64,000 nt of DNA, taken from Petrolisthes cinctipes. Lineage: Eukaryota; Arthropoda; Malacostraca; Decapoda; Porcellanidae. This document shows, in pieces, positions 47,922-59,591 of this stretch; the first letter of the stretch is position 1, and each line of letters opens with the position of its first letter. The notes under the pieces are model-generated. The model made no database searches. It saw only the letters and a program-made list of their open reading frames with translations, and was not told the DNA's origin. The stretch lies in contig JAWQEG010000717.1 in the NCBI GenBank assembly GCA_033782935.1, forward strand, positions 1,612,001 to 1,676,000. Reading direction: 5' to 3'. The position numbers and the translations under genes were made by a program.

Positions 47922-50900
47922 ATCGATTTTTCGGGTGTTTGGAGAATGAATTTGAGATATAATTGGGTACAGAAGATGCATGCACATATCGACTTTTGGG
48001 CACTTAAAAGATCGATTTTCAGTATGTTTTGGGCCTGTATTTTGAAAATACTCTAGCACTGAGTAGGCATGTACAGATCGCTTCTGGGACCCCAAAATAT
48101 CGAATTTGCGGGTGTTTTGAGCCTGAATTTGAGATATAAACGGTTACAGAAGATGCATGCACATATTGACTTTAAGCACCTAAAATATCGATTTTCAGCA
48201 TGTTTTGGGCCTGTATTTTGAAAATACTCTAACACGTAGTAAGCATGTACAGATCGCTTTTAGGACCCGAAAACATAGAATTTTCGGGTGTTTTGAGCCT
48301 GAATTTGAGATATAAACGGGTACAGAAGATGCATGCACATATTGACTTTGGGCACCTAAAATATCGATTTTTAGCATGTTTTTGGCCTGTATCTGAGTAT
48401 GCATGTACAGATCGCTTCTGGGACCCAAAAATATCGAATTTTCGGGTGTTTGTAGCCTGAATTTGGGATATAAACGGGTACAGAAGATGAATGCACATAC
48501 AAACTTTTGGGTACCTAAAAGATCGATTATGAGCATGTTTTGTGTCTTTATCTCGAAAACATTCTAACTAGGAGTAGGCATGTACAGATCGCTTCTAAGA
48601 CCCAAAAATATCGAATTTGCGGGTGTTTTGAGCCTGAATTTGAGATATAAACGGCTACTGGAGATGTATGCACATATCTACTTTTGGCACCAAAAAGATC
48701 GATTCTCAGTATGTTTTAAGCCTGTATTTTGAAAATACTCTAACACGGAGTAGGCATGTACACATCGCTTCTGTGACCCCAAAATATCGAATTTTCGTGT
48801 GTTTTGGGCCTGAATTTGCAATATCGACTTTGAGCAACTAAAATATCGATTTTTAGCATGTTTTGGGCCGATATTTTGAAAATATTCTAGCACTGAGTAA
48901 GCATGTACAGATCGCTTCTGTGACCACATAATATCGAATTTCCGTGTGTTTTGAGCTTGAATTTGAGATATAAACGGGTACAGAAGATGCATACACATAT
49001 TGACTTTAAGCACCTAAAAAATCGATTTTCAGCATGTTTTGGGCCTGTATCTTGAAAATACTCTAACACGGAGTAGGCATGTACAGATCGCTTCTGGGAC
49101 CACAAAATATCGAACTTTCGGTGTTTTGAGCCTGAATTTGAGATATAAACGGGTACTGGAGATGCATGCACATTCAATTGACGTTTGGGCACCTAAAATA
49201 TCGATTTTGAGCATGTTTTGGGTCTGTATCTTGAAAACATTCTAACTAGGAGTAGGCATGTACAGATCGCTTCTAGGACCCATAAATACCGAATTTTCGG
49301 GTGTTTCGAGGTTGAATTTGGGATATAAACGGGTGCAGAAGATGCATACACATTTTGACTTTGGGCAAATAAAATATCGATTTTCAGCATGTTTTGGGCC
49401 TGTATCTGAGTATACATGTACAGATCGCTTCTGGGACCCCAAAATATTGAATTTTCGTGTGTTTGGAGCCTGAATTTGAGATATAAACGGGTAGAGAAGA
49501 TGAATGCACATATCGACTTTTGGGCACCTATAAGATCGATTTCGAGCATGTTTTGTGTCTGTATCTTGAAAAACATTCTAACTAGGAGTAGGCATGTACA
49601 GGTCGCTTCTAAGACCCAAAAATACCGAATTTTCAGTTGTTTTGAGCCTAAATTTGAGATATAAATGGGTACAGAAGATGTATGCACATATCGACTTTGG
49701 ACACTTAAAATATCGATTTTTAGCATGTTTTTAGCCTATATTTTGAAAATATTCTAGCACTGAGTAGGCATCTACATATCGCTTCTGGGACCCCAAAATA
49801 TCGAATTTTCGGGTATTTTGAGGTTGAATTTGGGATATAAACGGGTGCAGAAGATACATACACATATTGACTTTGGGCACCTAAAATATCGATTTTCAGC
49901 ATGTTTTGGGCCTGTAACTGAGTAGGCATTTACAAATCGCTTCTGGGACCCCAAAATATCGATTTTTCGGGTGTTTGGAGCCTGAATTTGAGATATAATC
50001 GGGTACAGAAGATGCATTCACATATCGACTTTTGGGCACTTAAAAGATCGATTATCAGTATGTTTTGGGCCTGTATTTTGAAAATACTCTAGCACTGAGT
50101 ATGCATGTACAGATCGCTTCTGGGACCCCAAAATATCGAATTTGCGGGTGTTTTGAGCCTGAATTTGAGATATAAACGGGTACAGAAGATGTATGCACAT
50201 ATTGACTTTAAGCACCTAAAATATCGATTTTCAGCATGTTTTGGGCCTGTGTTTTGAAAATACTCTAACACGGAGTAGGCATGTACAGATCGCTTTTGGG
50301 ACCCGAAAATATCGAATTTTCGGGTGTTTTGAGTCTGAATTTGAGATATAAACGGGTACTGGAGATGCATGCACATATTGACTTTGGGCACCTAAAATAT
50401 CGATTTTGAGCATGTTTTGGGTCTGTATCTTGAAAACATTCTAACTAGGAGTAGGCATGTACAGATCGCTTCTAGGACCCAAAAATACCGAATTTTCGGG
50501 TGTTTCGAGGTTGAATTTGGGATATAAACGGGTGCAGGAGATGCATACACATTTTGATTTTGGGCACATAAAATATCGATTTTCAGCATGTTTTGGGCCT
50601 GTATCTGAGTATACATGTACAGATCGCTTCTGGGACCCCAAAATATTGAATTTTCGTGTGTTTGGAGCCTGAATTTGAGATATAAACGGGTAGAGAAGAT
50701 GAATGCACATATCGACTTTTGGGCACCTAAAAGTTCGATTTCGAGCATGTTTTATGTCTGTATCTTGAAAAACATTCTAACTAGGAGTATGCATGTACAG
50801 GTCGCTTCTAAGACCCAAAAATACCGAATTGTCAGTTGTTTTGAGCCTAAATTTGAGATATAAATGGGTACAGAAGATGTATGCACATATCGACTTTGGA

Positions 50901-53900
50901 CACTTAAAATATCGATTTTTAGCATGGTTTGAGCCTATATTTTGAAAACATTCTAGCACTGAGTAGGCATCTACATATCGCTTCTGGGACCCGAAAATAT
51001 CGAATTTTCGGGTATTTTGAGGTTGAATTTGGGATATAAACGGGTGCAGAAGATGCATACACATATTGACTTTGGGCACCTAAAATATCGATTTTCAGCA
51101 TGTTTTGGGCCTGTAACTGAGTAGGCATTTACAAATCGCTTCTGGGACCCCAAAATATCGATTTTTCGGGTGTTTGGAGCCTGAATTTGAGATATAAACG
51201 GGTACAGAAGATGCATGCACATATCGAATTTTGTTCACCTAAAAGATCGATTTTGAGTATGTTTTGGGCCTGTATTTTGAAAATACTCTAACACGGAATA
51301 GGCATGTACAGATCGCTTCTGAGACCCCAAAATATCGAATTTTTGGGTGTTTTGAGCCTGAATTTGAGATATAAATGGGTACAGAAGATGCATCCACATA
51401 TCGACTTCTGGGCACATAAGAGATCGATTTTCAGTATGTTTTGGGCCTGTATTTTGAAAATACTCTAACACGGAGATCGGCATGTACAGATCGCTTCTGG
51501 GATGTAAAAATATCTAATTTTCGGGTGTTTTGGTCCTGAATTTGAGATATCGCCTTTGGGCACCTAAAATATCGATTTTTAGAATGTTTTCGGCCTATAT
51601 TTTGAAAATATTCTAGCACTGAGTAGGCATGTACTGATTGCTTCTGGGACCCCAAAATATCGAATTTTCGGGTGTTTTGAGCCTGAATTTGAGATATAAA
51701 CGGGTACAGAAGATGCATGCATATATCGACTTTTGGGCACCTAAAAGATCGATTTTGAGCATGTTTTGGGTCTGTATCTTGAAAACATTCTAACTAGGAG
51801 TAGGCATGTACAGATCGCTTATAAGACCCAAAAATGCCGAATTTTCGGGTGTTTTGAGCCTAAATTTGAGATATAAATGGGTACAGAAGATTTATGCACA
51901 TATCGACATTGGACACTTAAAATATCGATTTTTTGGACGTTTTGAGCCTATATTTTGAAAACATTCTAGCACTGAGTAGGCATCTACATATCGCTTCTGG
52001 GACCCCAAAATATCGGATTTTCGGGTATTTTGAGGTTGAATTTGGGATATAAACGGGTGCAGAAGATGCATAAACATATTGACTTTGGGCACCTAAAATA
52101 TCGATTTTCAGCATGTTTTGGGCCAGTAACTGAGTAGGCATTTACAAATCGCTTCTGGGACCCCAAAATATCGATTTTTCGGGTGTTTGGAGAATGAATT
52201 TGAGATATAATCGGGTACAGAAGATGCATGCACATATCGACTTTTGGGCACTTAAAAGATCGATTTTCAGTATGTTTTGGGCCTGTATTTTGAAAATACT
52301 CTAGCACTGAGTAGGCATGTACAGATCGCTTCTGGGACCCCAAAATATCGAATTTGCGGGTGTTTTGAGCCTGAATTTGAGATATAAACGGTTACAGAAG
52401 ATGCATGCACATATTGACTTTAAGCACCTAAAATATCGATTTTCAGCATGTTTTGGGCCTGTATTTTGAAAATACTCTAACACGTAGTAAGCATGTACAG
52501 ATCGCTTTTAGGACCCGAAAACATAGAATTTTCGGGTGTTTTGAGCCTGAATTTGAGATATAAACGGGTACAGAAGATGCATGCACATATTGACTTTGGG
52601 CACCTAAAATATCGATTTTTAGCATGTTTTTGGCCTGTATCTGAGTATGCATGTACAGATCGCTTCTGGGACCCAAAAATATCGAATTTTCGGGTGTTTG
52701 TAGCCTGAATTTGGGATATAAACGGGTACAGAAGATGAATGCACATACAAACTTTTGGGTACCTAAAAGATCGATTATGAGCATGTTTTGTGTCTTTATC
52801 TCGAAAACATTCTAACTAGGAGTAGGCATGTACAGATCGCTTCTAAGACCCAAAAATATCGAATTTGCGGGTGTTTTGAGCCTGAATTTGAGATATAAAC
52901 GGCTACTGGAGATGTATGCACATATCTACTTTTGGCACCAAAAAGATCGATTCTCAGTATGTTTTAAGCCTGTATTTTGAAAATACTCTAACACGGAGTA
53001 GGCATGTACACATCGCTTCTGTGACCCCAAAATATCGAATTTTCGTGTGTTTTGGGCCTGAATTTGCAATATCGACTTTGAGCAACTAAAATATCGATTT
53101 TTAGCATGTTTTGGGCCGATATTTTGAAAATATTCTAGCACTGAGTAAGCATGTACAGATCGCTTCTGTGACCACATAATATCGAATTTTCGTGTGTTTT
53201 GAGCTTGAATTTGAGATATAAACGGGTACAGAAGATGCATACACATATTGACTTTAAGCACCTAAAAAATCGATTTTCAGCATGTTTTGGGCCTGTATCT
53301 TGAAAATACTCTAACACGGAGTAGGCATGTACAGATCGCTTCTGGGACCACAAAATATCGAACTTTCGGTGTTTTGAGCCTGAATTTGAGATATAAACGG
53401 GTACTGGAGATGCATGCACATTCAATTGACGTTTGGGCACCTAAAATATCGATTTTGAGCATGTTTTGGGTCTGTATCTTGAAAACATTCTAACTAGGAG
53501 TAGGCATGTACAGATCGCTTCTAGGACCCATAAATACCGAATTTTCGGGTGTTTCGAGGTTGAATTTGGGATATAAACGGGTGCAGAAGATGCATACACA
53601 TTTTGACTTTGGGCACATAAAATATCGATTTTCAGCATGTTTTGGGCCTGTATCTGAGTATACATGTACAGATCGCTTCTGGGACCCCAAAATATTGAAT
53701 TTTCGTGTGTTTGGAGCCTGAATTTGAGATATAAACGGGTAGAGAAGATGAATGCACATATCGACTTTTGGGCACCTATAAGATCGATTTCGAGCATGTT
53801 TTGTGTCTGTATCTTGAAAAACATTCTAACTAGGAGTAGGCATGTACAGGTCGCTTCTAAGACCCAAAAATACCGAATTTTCAGTTGTTTTGAGCCTAAA

Positions 53901-54700
53901 TTTGAGATATAAATGGGTACAGAAGATGTATGAACATATCGACTTTGGACACTTAAAATATCGATTTTTAGCATGTTTTTAGCCTATATTTTGAAAATAT
54001 TCTAGCACTGAGTAGGCATCTACATATCGCTTCTGGGACCCCAAAATATCGAATTTTCGGGTATTTTGAGGTTGAATTTGGGATATAAACGGGTGCAGAA
54101 GATATATACACATATTGACTTTGGGCACCTAAAATATCGATTTTCAGCATGTTTTGGGCCTGTAACTGAGTAGGCATTTACAAATCGCTTCTGGGACCCC
54201 AAAATATCGATTTTTCGGGTGTTTGGAGCCTGAATTTGAGATATAATCGGGTACAGAAGATGCATTCACATATCGACTTTTGGGCACTTAAAAGATCGAT
54301 TATCAGTATGTTTTGGGCCTGTATTTTGAAAATACTCTAGCACTGAGTATGCATGTACAGATCGCTTCTGGGACCCCAAAATATCGAATTTGCGGGTGTT
54401 TTGAGCCTGAATTTGAGATATAAACGGGTACAGAAGATGTATGCACATATTGACTTTAAGCACCTAAAATATCGATTTTCAGCATGTTTTGGGCCTGTGT
54501 TTTGAAAATACTCTAACACGGAGTAGGCATGTACAGATCGCTTTTGGGACCCGAAAATATCGAATTTTCGGGTGTTTTGAGTCTGAATTTGAGATATAAA
54601 CGGGTACTGGAGATGCATGCACATATTGACTTTGGGCACCTAAAATATCGATTTTGAGCATGTTTTGGGTCTGTATCTTGAAAACATTCTAACTAGGAGT
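47922..54700 (-). repeat. 4248-bp-spaced satellite duplication
   Basis: About 2.5 kb (47922-50450) recurs at 52170-54700 with a constant offset of 4248 bp and very few differences. The unusual CACATTCAATTGACG at 49171 and 53419 and GAAAACATAGAATTTTC near 48268 and 52516 are shared. Inside it, 49190-50020 is also related to 50390-51220 (offset 1199), which shows nested rounds of copying. Confidence 0.87.
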
Positions 54701-57700
54701 AGGCATGTACAGATCGCTTCTAGGACCCAATAATACCGAATTTTCGGGTGTTTTGAGACTGAATTTGAGATATAAACGGGTACAGAAGATGCATGCACAT
54801 ATCGACTTTGGACACTTATAATATCGATTTGTAGCATGTTTTGAGCCTATATTTTGAAAACATTCTAGCACTGTGTAGGCATGTACAGATTGCTTCTGGG
54901 TCCCCAAAATATCGAATTTTATGGTGTTTTGAGCCTGAATTTGAGATATAAATGGGTACTGAAGATGCATGCACATATCGACTTTTGGGCACCTAAAATA
55001 TCTTTTTTGAGCATGTTTTGGGTCTGTATCTTGAAAACATTCTAACTAGAAGTAGGCATGTGCAGATCGCTTCTAGTACCCAAATATACCGAATTTTCGT
55101 GTGTTTTGAGCATGAATTTGAGGTATAAACGGGTACAGAAGATGCATGCACATATCGACTTTGGACACTTATAATATCGATTTTTAGCATGTTTTGAGCC
55201 TATGTTCTGAAAACATTCTAGCACTGAGTAGGCATGTACAGATCGCTTCTGGGACCCCAAAATATCGAATTTTCGGGCTGTTTTGAGGTTGAATTTGGGA
55301 TATAAACGGGTGCAGAATATCCAAACACATATTGACTTTGGGCACCTAAAATATCGATTTTCAGCATGTTTTGGGCCTGTATCTGAGTTGGCATGTACAG
55401 ATCGCTGCTGGGACCAAAAAATATCGAATTTTCGGGTGTTTGAAGCCTGAATTTGTGATATAAACCGGTACAGAAGATGCATGCACATATTGACTTTGGG
55501 CACCTAAAATATCTATTTTCAGCATGTTTTGGGCCAGTATTTTGAAAATACTCTAACACGGAATAAGCATGTACAGATCGCTTCTGGGGCCCCAAAATCT
55601 CGAATTTTCGGGTGTTTTGAGCCTGAATTTGAGATATAAACGGGTACTGAAGATGCATGCACATATCGACTTTTGGGCACCTAAAATATCGATATTAAGC
55701 ATGTTTTTGGTCAGTATCTTGAAAACATTCTAACTAAGATTAGGCATGTACAGATCGCTTCTAGGACCCAATAATACCGAATTTTCGTGTGTTTTGAGAC
55801 TGAATTTGAGATATCGACCTTGGGCACCTAAAATATCGATTTTTAGCATGTTTCGGGCCTGTATTTTGAAAATATTCTAGCACGGAGTAGGCATGTACAG
55901 ATCACTTCTGGGACCCCAAAATTTCGAATTTTCGGGTGTTTTGAGCCTGAATTTGAGATATAAACGGGTACTGAAGATGCATGCACATATCGATTTTTGG
56001 GCACCTAAAATATTTTTTTTGAGCATGTTTTGGGTCTGTATCTTGAAAACATTCTAACTAGGAGTAGGCATGTACATATCGATTCTAGGACCCAAAAATA
56101 CCGAATTTTCTGGTGTTTTGAGCCTGAATTTGAGATATCGACTTTGAACAACTAAAATATCGATTTTTAGCATGTTTTGGGCCTATATTTTGAAAATATT
56201 CTAGCACTGAGTAGGCATGTACAGATCGCTCCTGGGGCCCCAAAATATCAAATTTTCGGTGTTTTGAGCCTGAAATTGAGATATAAACGGGTACTGAAGA
56301 TTTATGCATATATCGACTTTTGGGCACCTAAAATATCGATTTTGAGCATGTTTTTAGCATGTTTTGGGCATATATTTTGAAAACATTCTAGCACTTAGTA
56401 GGCATGTACTGACCGCTTCTGGGATCCAAAAATATCGAATTTTCGGGTGTTTTGAAGTTGAATTTGGGATATAAACGGGTGCAGAAGATGCATACACATA
56501 CTGACTTTGGGCACCTAAAATATCGATTTTCAGCATGTATTGTGCCTGTATTTGAGTAGGCATGTACAGATCGCTTCTGGGACCCAAAAATACCGAATTT
56601 TCGGGTGTTCTGAGCCTGAATTTGAGATATAAACGGGTACAGAAGAAGTATGCACATATCGACTTTTGGGCACCTAAAAGATCGATTTTCAATATGTTTT
56701 GGGCCTGTATTTTGAAAATACTCTAACACGGAGTAGACATGTACAGATCGCTTCTGAGACCCCAAAATATAGAATTTTCGGGTATTTTGGGCCTGAATTT
56801 GAGATATCGACTTTGGGCACCTAGAATATAGATTTTTAGCATGTTTTGGGCCTATATTTTGAAAATATTCTAGCACTGAGTAGGCATGTGCAGATCGCTT
56901 CTAGGACCCAAAAATACCGAATTTTCGGGTGTTTTGAGCCTGAATTTGAGATATAAACGGGTACAGAAGATGTATGCACATATCGACTTTTGGGCACCTA
57001 AAAGATCGATTTTCAATATGTTTTGGGCCTGTATATTGAAAATACTCTAACACGGAGTAGACATGTACAGATCGCTTCTGAGACCCCAAAATATAGAATT
57101 TTCGGGTATTTTGGGCCTGAATTTGAGATATCGACTTTGGGCACCTAAAATATCGATTTTTAGCATGTTTTGGGCCTATATTTTGAAAATATTCTAGCAC
57201 TGAGTAGGCAGGTACAGATCGCTCCTGGGGCCCCAAAAAATCAAATTTTCGGTGTTTTGAGCCTGAATTTGAGATATAAACGGGTACTGAAGATTCATGC
57301 ACATATCGACTTTTGGGCACCTAAAATATCGATTTTGAGCATGTTTTTAGCATGTTTTGGGCCTATATTTTGAAAATATTCTAGCACTCAGTATTCATCT
57401 ACAGATCGCTTCTAGGACCCAAAAATACCGAATTTTCGGGTGTTTTGAGCCTGAATTTGAGATATAAACGGGTACAGAAGATGCATACCCATGTCGACTT
57501 TGGACATTTAAAATATCGATTTTTAGCATGTATTGAGCCTATGTTTTGAAAACATTTTAGCACTGAGTAGGCATGTACAGATCGCTTCTGGGACCCCAAA
57601 ATATCGAATTTACGGGTGTTTTGAGCCTGAATTTGAGATATAAACGGGTACAGAAGATGCATACATATATCGACTTTTCGGCAGTTAAAAGATCGATTTT

Positions 57701-57858
57701 CAGTATGTTAGGGGCCTGTGTTGTGAAAATACTCTAACACGGAGTAGGCATGTACAGATCGCTTCTGGAAACCCTAATATATCGAATTTTCGGGAGTTTT
57801 GGGCCTAAATTTGAGATATCGACTTTAGGCACCTAAAATATCGATTATTAGCATGTTT

Positions 57859-57863
57859 TAGCA
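57859..57863. other. Right inversion junction in the satellite
   Basis: The - oriented satellite ends at GCATGTTTT (57859). After three bases (AGC) the + oriented satellite starts at ATATTTTAAGTGTCC (57863). ATATTTT here is the reverse complement of the AAAATAT at the left inversion junction (16778-16784). Confidence 0.85.
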
Positions 57864-58397
57864 TATTTTAAGTGTCCAAAGTCGATATGTGCATGCATCT
57901 TCAGTACCCGTTTATATCTCAAATTCAGGCTCCAAACACCCGAAAATTCGATATTTTGGGGTCCCAGAAGCGATCTGTACATGCCTACTCAGATACAGGA
58001 CCAAAACATGCTGAAAATAGATATTTTAGGTGCCCAAAGTCAATATGTGTATGCATCTTCTGCACACGTTTATATCACAAATTCAACATCAAAACCCACG
58101 AAAATTCGATATTTTTGGGTCCCAGAAGTGATCTGTTCATGCCTACTCAGTGCTAGAATGTTTTCAAAATATAGTCTCAAAACATGCTAAAAATCGATAT
58201 TTTAAGTGTCCAAAGTCGATATGTGCATGCATCTTCTGTACCCGTTTATATCTCAAATTCAGGCTCAAAACACCCGAAAATTCGGTATTTTTGGGTCCTA
58301 GAAACGATCTGTACATGCCTACTCCTAGTTAGAATGTTTTCAAGATACAGACCCAAAACATGCTCAAAATCGATATTTTATGTGCCCAAAAGTAAAT

Positions 58398-58405
<8 letters not shown>
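57863..58405 (+). repeat. 176-bp satellite array, + orientation (before LINE)
   Basis: About three monomers in + orientation, with the normal words GTGCATGCATCTTC and GCGATCTGTACATGCC and one 158-bp monomer (CTCAGATACAGG). It is interrupted at GTGCAT by the poly(A) tail of the LINE fragment. No gene is seen. Confidence 0.93.

Positions 58406-58428
<23 letters not shown>
58405..58428 (-). other. Poly(A) tail of the LINE fragment
   Basis: Twenty-four consecutive T on the + strand equal a poly(A) tail on the - strand. It directly abuts satellite GTGCA on the low-coordinate side. The first T could belong to the satellite. About 20 bp beyond the tail, on the element side, is a TTTATTTATTTATTTTTT run (- strand). 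Confidence 0.85.
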
Positions 58429-59591
58429 ACATATAGTGAGTGGAGGAAAGGAAAAAATAAATAAATAAATGGTTCCATTTGCCTATTGGCATCCTCCACT
58501 CATAAAATATTTAAAGCAACTTTATTTAAATTGCTGGGGGTTATAACTTGCTGGAAAACATTCCCTTGGAAGAGAATTCCACAGGGAAGTAGTACGGGGA
58601 GTAAATGAATTTTTGTAAGCAGTTGTCCTGCAACGTGGAGGAGTCAGTGTGAACTCATGCGCATTCTCAGCTGCCCTAGTCCTCCGTGGGAAGACGTGAA
58701 GGGGTGGTATAATCAGGGCAAGTTCATCCGAACATTTCTTATAAAAGTATCTATAAAATAGTGCAAGGGAAGCAACATTTCTACGTACTGATAAGGGAGG
58801 GAATTCATTAGTGATCATAGGATTATTGATCAGTCTGATAGCTCTGTTTTGAATTTTATCTAATTGTCTTAACACCACCGATCCACAACCAGCCCACAGA
58901 GGTGAACAATATTCCATCTGGGAACGCACATGACTCTTATATATTACTGCTATCTGCTCGTCAGTCAAATATTTACAAGCTCTGTATAAAAGTCCCATCT
59001 TCCTAGATGCAGTTTTGGCAATGGATTTTACATAGGGAGTCCAACTGAGGTTTTCATTTAAAGTTACACCAAGGAGATCAATGCTGTGGGACTTGGGGAT
59101 ATTTGTATTATTGAAAATAATGTGAGAATCTTGATTATCTGATCTATTTGAGAACGGGATGTATTTAGTTTTATTTGCATTGAAAGAAACTAGGTTGTTT
59201 TGTCCCCATTCAAAGATCTTCGTTAAGTCTTCATTTAATGAAATTGAAGTGGCAAGTTTGTATTCTAAAATATTGTTTTGAGTAAAACTATCATTAAATG
59301 AGAAGGAACTGTGAATAGTTGAATCATCAGCATAGGAGTGAATTGAATTCTGAGTAACTGACAAAAGATCATTAATATGAATGAGGAACAAAGTTGGAGC
59401 CAAGACCGCTCCTTGAGGAACACCAGCATTAATGGGATGAAAGTTGGAATACAGACCATCTACCATCACACGTAATTTTCTGTTGCTAAGATATGAATTA
59501 ATTAGAGGAACAAAAGATTGAAGGCCATAATGTGGAAGCATAGACAGTAATGATCTGTGCCATACTCTGTCAAAGGCTTTAGATATATCAA
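58406..59591 (-). mobile_element. 5'-truncated non-LTR retrotransposon (Jockey-like LINE)
   Basis: About 1.19 kb inserted in the satellite on the - strand. The 3' end is marked by a run of 24 T on the + strand (58405-58428), the complement of a poly(A) tail. The 5' end is truncated within the RT domain. The satellite word TGCAT flanks both ends (58401-58405 and 59592-59596), fitting a 5-bp target-site duplication, although the target TGCATGCA is itself repetitive. No endonuclease, ORF1 or 5' UTR remains. The class is inferred from the RT sequence. Confidence 0.88.
58522..59589 (-). pseudogene. Reverse transcriptase fragment of Jockey-like LINE
   Basis: A 355-codon open fragment running from the truncation point to TAA at 58522-58524. 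It begins with RT motif A (DISKAFDRVWH, catalytic Asp at the first residue), then GVPQGAVLAPTLF (motif B), YADDS at about 59323-59334 (the catalytic pair) and the downstream thumb-like region (KLAT, LGVTLNENLSW). The C-terminal part (SQMEYCSPLWAG, LDKIQNRAIRLI, TTSLWNSLPRECFPASYN) is typical of arthropod Jockey/CR1-type LINE ORF2s. No upstream fingers or endonuclease are present, so it cannot be functional. The frame is otherwise intact, suggesting recent arrival. The stop falls where relatives often continue a little further, so the last residues may also be lost. Confidence 0.87.

Larger units (their letters stand above)
36113..57859 (-). repeat. 176-bp satellite array, - orientation (right of DIRS)
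   Basis: Continues the satellite interrupted by the DIRS element, in the same - orientation and in exact register. Monomers of 176, 158 and 147 bp are intermingled. The region is rich in nested duplications. About 39200-40330 matches 43200-44330 (offset 4001). About 40300-40900 matches 44654-45254 (4354). About 41500-42500 matches 45020-46010 (about 3519). About 40640-41060 matches 41476-41900 (836). About 49190-50020 matches 50390-51220 (1199). About 47922-50450 matches 52170-54700 (4248). No gene is seen; open frames of up to about 230 codons arise from the repeat itself. Confidence 0.96.

Noticed and set aside
58429..58470. AATAAATAAATAAAT-type microsatellite on the + strand as an independent repeat
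   Set aside because: It is the 3' end of the LINE fragment next to its poly(A) tail, a common simple-repeat-like terminus, and is too short to list on its own.
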